This document shows positions 59,751 through 64,000 of a DNA stretch of 64,000 nt, one piece after another; the stretch's first letter is position 1; each line of letters starts with the position of its first letter. The position numbers were made by a program, and so were the translations under genes. Origin of the DNA: JADLAT01 sp964348795. GTDB lineage: Bacteria; Pseudomonadota; Alphaproteobacteria; Micavibrionales; Micavibrionaceae. The stretch is taken from positions 51,885 to 115,884 of the forward strand of contig CAYGDY010000005.1 of NCBI GenBank assembly GCA_964348795.1. Direction: 5' to 3'. Under the pieces are notes generated by a model. The model was not told the origin of the DNA and searched no databases. It saw nothing but the letters and a program-made list of their open reading frames with translations.

Positions 59751-62700
59751 TCATAGGGGGGCTGGCTTGTCCACGGAGGCTTTCAACGCGTTATAGTCCG
59801 TTTTGCCCGTGCCGAGCAGAGGGATTTTATCCAGAATGATGATCTGCGCCGGAATGCTTAAGGGGCTGAAACCCGTTTCTGCGGCATAACGGGATAAGGC
59901 CTCGCGGGTAGCGTTTTTATCGGTCGTGAATAAAAGCAACTGTTCGCCTTTTCTGGCATCGGGCTGGGAAATAACGGCGTGCTGGGAATCGGGCCACATG
60001 GCTTGTGCCATGGTTTCAACCTGTCCCAAGGATACCATTTCTCCTGCGATTTTGGCAAAGCGTTTGGCGCGCCCTAAAATTTTCACGTACCCTTCCGCAT
60101 CCACGGACACGATATCCCCCGTATCATGCCAGCCGCCTTCGGGCGGGATAAGAACGCCTGGGTTGTCTGGCATATAATAGCCGAGCATCACATTGGGCCC
60201 GCGTACAAACAATCGTCCTCCATCCGGTATCCCTTCCACAGGTTCCAGCTTGGTTTCAAGGCCGGACAGGAAGCGCCCGACTGTTCCATCTTTCCGGTGC
60301 ATGGCGGAATTGACGGCAATAACAGGCGCAGTTTCCGTCGCGCCGTAGCCTTCCAGAATCTGGACGCTGAATTTCTCGCGGTAGAGCGTGCGGGTTTCAT
60401 CACGCACTTTTTCCGCGCCGGCAAAAATATAACGCATGCGGTAGAAATCATACGGGTTGGCCTTGCGGGCATAGCCCTGCAGGAACGTATCTGTCCCAAA
60501 CAATATCGTGGCATTGGTATTGTAAACCATTTCCGGAATAATCCGGTAATGCAGGGGGCTGGGGTACAGGAAGGTCCGGATTCCAGACAGGATCGGGAGC
60601 AAGGTTCCGGCCGTCAGGCCGAAGGAATGGAAAATTGGCAGGCAGTTGAACACATGATCCTGCTGATTAAAATCAGCCCGCGAAGAAAGCTGTACAATAT
60701 TGCTCATAATATTGATGTGACTGAGGACCACGCCTTTGGGCATCCCTTCGGAGCCGGAGGTAAAGAGCACAACGGCAGGATCACTGGGTCGGATATTCAG
60801 GCGTTTATGAAGACGTGCGGGGCTGGACAGCCGCGCACGAAGGACCTGAACAGATGTGATCTGTTTTTTCAGATCCTCCAGATACACAATTTTGACATGG
60901 GCGGAGAGTGTCTCAATGAGAGGTTCCAGCCGCCCCGTTTCAATAAAACGCCGTGAAGTCAAAACCGTTTTTATAGACGCCGTCTTGCATGCGGAGCTTA
61001 TAGATTGGGGACCTGATGAATAATTGAGCATAGCCGGTACGCGCCCGAACGCTTGAAGGGCAAAAAAGCTGACAATCGCACCTGTGGAATTGGGCACGAG
61101 CAAACCGACATTTTCGGCTTGGGTTGTGATATCAGCAAGCACACCCCCCAGAAGAAGGGAGGAAGATACAAGCGTTTTGAACTTCATCGGTTTATGGGCG
61201 ATATCTTCTATGATGATCGCATGATCACCGTTTACGTGACGGGCCTTGAGAAGGGCCTGAAACAAGGTTTGTTCACGGTCGCCCGTAAGGAACATCATCT
61301 CTTCCATCAGGGTATAGAGTTTTTGACTGGCCGCGGCTCTGCGTGCGCGGCCTTTCAGGGCAGGATCCAGTGTGAATTTGCGTGGCTCTAATATTGTGAT
61401 GGTAATTTTGGGGAAATTCTTCAATGGCACCTTGCCCTTCAGTCTGGCGAACGGCGTGTGTTGGACGCCATCGAGCCGCACCGGCAGGATCATCGCATCT
61501 GTTTTGTCCGCAATCATGCCCGGGCCGTCATAGACTTTCATCAGTGCGCCCGTGTCGGTCAGCCGACCTTCGGGGAAGATCACAACATGCCTGTCTTCCT
61601 GTACCTTGTGCATCAATCGCTTGAGGGAAAAGGGACTGGCGGGATCCAGCGGAAAATTATCGACCAGCCGTAAAAAGGGCCTGACCCACCACCATTCGGC
61701 TACAAATTTGTTAATCGCAAACATGGGTTTGCCTGGCAGAAAGGCGGCCAGCAACGGCGGGTCCAGCAGTGATACGTGATTGCCCACAATCACGGCGCGC
61801 GGGCCCGCTTTTTCAACATTTTCAAGGCCGCGGACCTCGACTTTGTACAAAAACTTGAATAGGACCTGCAGGAGACTCTTGAACAGAAAATCGGGGAGAA
61901 TGAAACAGATATAAACCGCGACAAACAGATTGGCGAGTGCAAAGGCCAGAAACAACTGTGTGATACTAAAACCCAGCTTGAACAGGAGGGCGGAAATGAT
62001 GGAGGACATCACCATCATCACGGCATCCAGTATGGCGCTTCCGGCCAGAATACGGGCTCTGCGGTCTTCGGGGGCGAGGTGCTGGACAATGGCGTTGAGC
62101 GGCACAACAAACAGCCCGCCACATACGGCAATCATCAGAATATCGGCGATAATCCGCCAGTTATGCGGCTGGCTTAAAAATCCCGTGAGCCCCTGCAGGG
62201 CAAAAACAGGCGTGGCGGAAGAGCCCGCAATGTACAAATCAAACGAAAACAGGGTAATCCCGAGCATGGCCAGCGGCACGTACAGCCCCTCGATCCGGCC
62301 CTTGAGCAGGCGGTTATTGATGAGGCCACCGCCTGCAATCCCGACAGAAAACAACACCAGAAAAAAGCTCAGCACGTGTTCGTCCGCCCGCAGGACCTCA
62401 TGAGTGTAATTGGGGAGCTGGGCCATAAACATCATTCCCAAAAACCAGAACCATGCAATCCCCATGATGCAACGAATAATCCGTTGATTGAGAGAAAAAA
62501 CATATTTCAGGACTGCGAATGTTTCCGAGAGCGGGTTTAAATTGAGCGTGTTCTGGGGCGCACGGGCGGGATTTACGGGAATCCATCGCGCGGAACAATA
62601 GCCGGAGAGGGCAGAGGCGATCAAAACCGCTGAAATAATCATTTCCCCCTGTTCCAGCGTAATCAGGAGCGTCCCCGTAATTGTGCCCAGCAAAATGGCT

Positions 62701-63167
62701 AGAAACGTGCCGGTATTGATCAGGGCGTTCCCGCCGATCAGTTCCTGCGGTTTGAGATGGTCCGGCAACATGGCATATTTGGCTGGACTGAAAAAGGCGG
62801 AATGGGTGCCCAGCGCAAAAAGCGTCAGGAAGGACAGGAGGACGGAATGATTCAGGAGGGCCACAGCGCCCAGAACTGCAATCCCGATTTCTATGATCTT
62901 GATGGCACGTGTCAGATGTTCTTTGGAGTATTTATCCGCAAACTGGCCACTCAGGGCCGAAAATAACACAAACGGGAGAATGAAAATTCCGCCGGCCAGT
63001 GTCGTGTAGAGTTTCGGGTCCTCTATATGTGTCGCAGGATCGAACAACAACATGACGACAAACGCATTTTTAAAAACATTATCGTGAAAGGCGCCGAGAA
63101 ACTGTGTCACGAAAAGCGGTAAAAACCGGATGCTTTTAAGGAGAAGAAACTGGTTTTCTGTTTTCAT
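59751..63167 (-). CDS. MFS-PlsC-acyl-CoA-synthetase fusion (Aas/LplT type)
   Basis: Protein of 1138 residues with three parts. Residues about 1-420 are a major-facilitator permease like LplT (FLPLFVTQFLGAFHDNVFKN). Residues about 430-640 are a PlsC acyltransferase with the HX4D motif NHVSLLDP and FPEGRLTDTG. Residues about 680-1130 are an AMP-forming acyl-ACP/CoA synthetase with VLFTSGSEGMPKGVVLSHIN and GYGATETAPV. Together they would import lysophospholipids and re-acylate them, as E. coli LplT and Aas do with separate proteins. This fusion is found in several bacteria. The start at MKTENQFLLLKSIRFLP is preferred to an upstream TTG. Confidence 0.93.
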   Translation of the reverse strand: MKTENQFLLLKSIRFLPLFVTQFLGAFHDNVFKNAFVVMLLFDPATHIEDPKLYTTLAGGIFILPFVLFSALSGQFADKYSKEHLTRAIKIIEIGIAVLGAVALLNHSVLLSFLTLFALGTHSAFFSPAKYAMLPDHLKPQELIGGNALINTGTFLAILLGTITGTLLITLEQGEMIISAVLIASALSGYCSARWIPVNPARAPQNTLNLNPLSETFAVLKYVFSLNQRIIRCIMGIAWFWFLGMMFMAQLPNYTHEVLRADEHVLSFFLVLFSVGIAGGGLINNRLLKGRIEGLYVPLAMLGITLFSFDLYIAGSSATPVFALQGLTGFLSQPHNWRIIADILMIAVCGGLFVVPLNAIVQHLAPEDRRARILAGSAILDAVMMVMSSIISALLFKLGFSITQLFLAFALANLFVAVYICFILPDFLFKSLLQVLFKFLYKVEVRGLENVEKAGPRAVIVGNHVSLLDPPLLAAFLPGKPMFAINKFVAEWWWVRPFLRLVDNFPLDPASPFSLKRLMHKVQEDRHVVIFPEGRLTDTGALMKVYDGPGMIADKTDAMILPVRLDGVQHTPFARLKGKVPLKNFPKITITILEPRKFTLDPALKGRARRAAASQKLYTLMEEMMFLTGDREQTLFQALLKARHVNGDHAIIIEDIAHKPMKFKTLVSSSLLLGGVLADITTQAENVGLLVPNSTGAIVSFFALQAFGRVPAMLNYSSGPQSISSACKTASIKTVLTSRRFIETGRLEPLIETLSAHVKIVYLEDLKKQITSVQVLRARLSSPARLHKRLNIRPSDPAVVLFTSGSEGMPKGVVLSHINIMSNIVQLSSRADFNQQDHVFNCLPIFHSFGLTAGTLLPILSGIRTFLYPSPLHYRIIPEMVYNTNATILFGTDTFLQGYARKANPYDFYRMRYIFAGAEKVRDETRTLYREKFSVQILEGYGATETAPVIAVNSAMHRKDGTVGRFLSGLETKLEPVEGIPDGGRLFVRGPNVMLGYYMPDNPGVLIPPEGGWHDTGDIVSVDAEGYVKILGRAKRFAKIAGEMVSLGQVETMAQAMWPDSQHAVISQPDARKGEQLLLFTTDKNATREALSRYAAETGFSPLSIPAQIIILDKIPLLGTGKTDYNALKASVDKPAPL

Positions 63168-63504
63168 GCGGTTTTTGGGGTCCTTTGCGCGTGGCTTGCA
63201 GGAGGGCAATGGACTCCATCATATAGTCATTTCAGATAAAAATGAACCAAAACCATCGTCACCCCCGCCGCGCAGGCGTAGCCAAGCTTATAGAGCGGGG
63301 GGCACAAATTTTTCTTGCCCTGCCTTGAGCTGTATGGCATTGACCGCCTGCCAATTTTTTTCATTGACAGCTTCCAATGATATTGTCGTATGCTGTATTA
63401 TTCTATGTCCCATAGGGGGGGGCGTTGTGCCATATGAAAAATAAAAAAACAAGTTCCTTTGTCGTTTTGGAAGTATAAAATTTACGTATTAAAAAGGATC
63501 CTCC
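63168..63504. other. 337-base stretch without a supported gene
   Basis: The region between the acyltransferase fusion and the GNAT gene holds one family C repeat (63257-63301). Otherwise it has A/T-rich sequence and a GGGGGG run near 63415. Short frames here are shadows of the flanking genes or start within the repeat. It should contain the promoters of both divergent genes, but I could not pick out a convincing one. Confidence 0.6.
63257..63301 (-). repeat. palindromic repeat family C, copy 2
   Basis: CGTCACCCCCGCCGCGCAGG then CGTAGCCAAGCTTATAGAGC and GGGG. The reverse complement aligns with the copy at 38473, sharing the GCGGCGGGGGTG end and the TCTATAAGC start. Its arms form a long hairpin. 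Confidence 0.6.
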
Positions 63505-63987
63505 GTGCCCTCTATCCGCACAACCATAAAACCCCAAGATATCTCGGCCGTTCGCGTGCTCACTCAAAAGGCCGGCGTATTCAATACCGAGGAAATTACC
63601 ATCGCGGAAGAGCTCGCCACCGAAGCGTTTGAAAAGGGAGCGGAAAAATCGGGATACCATTTCGTGTTTTATGAGGAAGAGGGGTGTATGCTGGGCTATA
63701 CCTGCTTTGGACGTATCCCCTTGACGGAGAGCAGTTATGATCTGTACTGGCTGGTGGTGGATGGCGCCCACCGGAACAAGGGGATTGCCGTCCGTTTGAT
63801 GACTGTATCAGAGGAGGCTATCCGTTCTGCGGGTGGAACGCAAGTGTATGCGGAAACCTCTTCTTGCCCCGACTACGCTCCCGCCAGAGCCTTCTATCAA
63901 AAGGCTGGTTATGCCGAGTGCGCGTGTCAGGCGGATTTTTACCGCAAGGGGGATGACAAGGTCACCTACGTCAAGGTTCTCGTGTGA
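63505..63987 (+). CDS. GNAT-family N-acetyltransferase
   Basis: Protein of 160 residues with the GNAT acetyl-CoA motif A around residues 91-111: DLYWLVVDGAHRNKGIAVRL, where RNKGIA is the pyrophosphate-binding loop. The C-terminal QKAGYAECACQADFYRKGDD matches the family motif B. Substrate is unknown. Translation starts at GTG with AAAGGA seven bases upstream; the first ATG in frame is far inside the domain. It ends 13 bases before the window edge. Confidence 0.88.
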   Translation: MPSIRTTIKPQDISAVRVLTQKAGVFNTEEITIAEELATEAFEKGAEKSGYHFVFYEEEGCMLGYTCFGRIPLTESSYDLYWLVVDGAHRNKGIAVRLMTVSEEAIRSAGGTQVYAETSSCPDYAPARAFYQKAGYAECACQADFYRKGDDKVTYVKVLV

Positions 63988-64000
63988 AGTTGCTCTACAC

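Noticed and set aside
1..64000. tRNA genes
   Set aside because: Scanning the intergenic gaps by eye showed no cloverleaf or GGTTCGAATCC-type T-arm; a tRNA search program would confirm.

Overview
The window reads as a chromosomal segment of a motile, Gram-negative alphaproteobacterium. The evidence is the FlaF/FlbT/FliX regulators, a single-cysteine DksA, TTAA-N7-TTAA (CtrA-type) boxes, sigma-54-type flagellar promoters, a fabA-fabB-fabI set, a SUF Fe-S operon and the order lnt-XRE regulator-metK-trmB-rimP-nusA-infB-rbfA-truB-rpsO. I cannot fix the order; Rhodospirillales-like or Micavibrio-like lineages would fit. I saw no tRNA, rRNA, CRISPR array, complete insertion sequence or prophage.

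Layout. 1-2.8 kb: end of a suf operon (sufD partial, sufS, sufT-like, sufA-like). 2.8-5.5 kb: dusA, a divergent secreted SH3 protein and an unrecognised 324-residue protein. 5.5-10 kb: fabA, fabB and fabI, interrupted by an RNA-polymerase-alpha-CTD-like gene on the other strand and by a hairpin-repeat array carrying two identical mini-ORFs and a GxxExxY protein. 10-13.1 kb: AT-rich small orphan genes, a glycerophosphodiesterase and a TauE-type permease. 13.2-32.9 kb: mainly minus-strand housekeeping genes for translation, RNA processing and envelope (pnp, rpsO, truB, rbfA, infB, nusA, rimP, trmB, metK, XRE, lnt, corC, ybeY, phoH, miaB). Two plus-strand insertions break the conserved order: a three-gene block holding gpmA between pnp and rpsO, and a toxin-antitoxin pair with a frameshifted toxin between ybeY and corC. 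33-39.7 kb: a secreted protein, an unrecognised acidic protein and a 1300-residue membrane coiled-coil protein that diverge around two perfect CtrA-type boxes, and a HAD hydrolase. 39.7-55.4 kb: flagellar region with flaF-flbT, flagellin, a divergent RTX protein, the rod/hook operon flgI-flgJ-two FlgN-like genes-fliK-flgD-flgE, fliX, dksA and the operon flgF-flgG-flgA-flgH. 55.6-64 kb: a small coiled-coil protein, ppdK, ctaB, an MFS-PlsC-acyl-CoA-synthetase fusion and a GNAT acetyltransferase.

The flagellar genes show a layered control pattern. The flagellin promoter has a CtrA-type box over its -35 element, and the flgI and flgF operons each start at a GG-N10-GC sigma-54 promoter. FliX, which in Caulobacter links flagellar assembly to the sigma-54 activator FlbD, is encoded divergently from flgI, and FlbT/FlaF, which set flagellin translation in Caulobacter, lie next to flagellin.

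At least four families of short palindromic repeats are scattered between genes. One has apparently inserted in frame inside trmB. Another supplies the C-terminal codons and stop codon of the GxxExxY gene and of the two mini-ORFs. All functions are inferred from sequence motifs and gene order; no database search was run.
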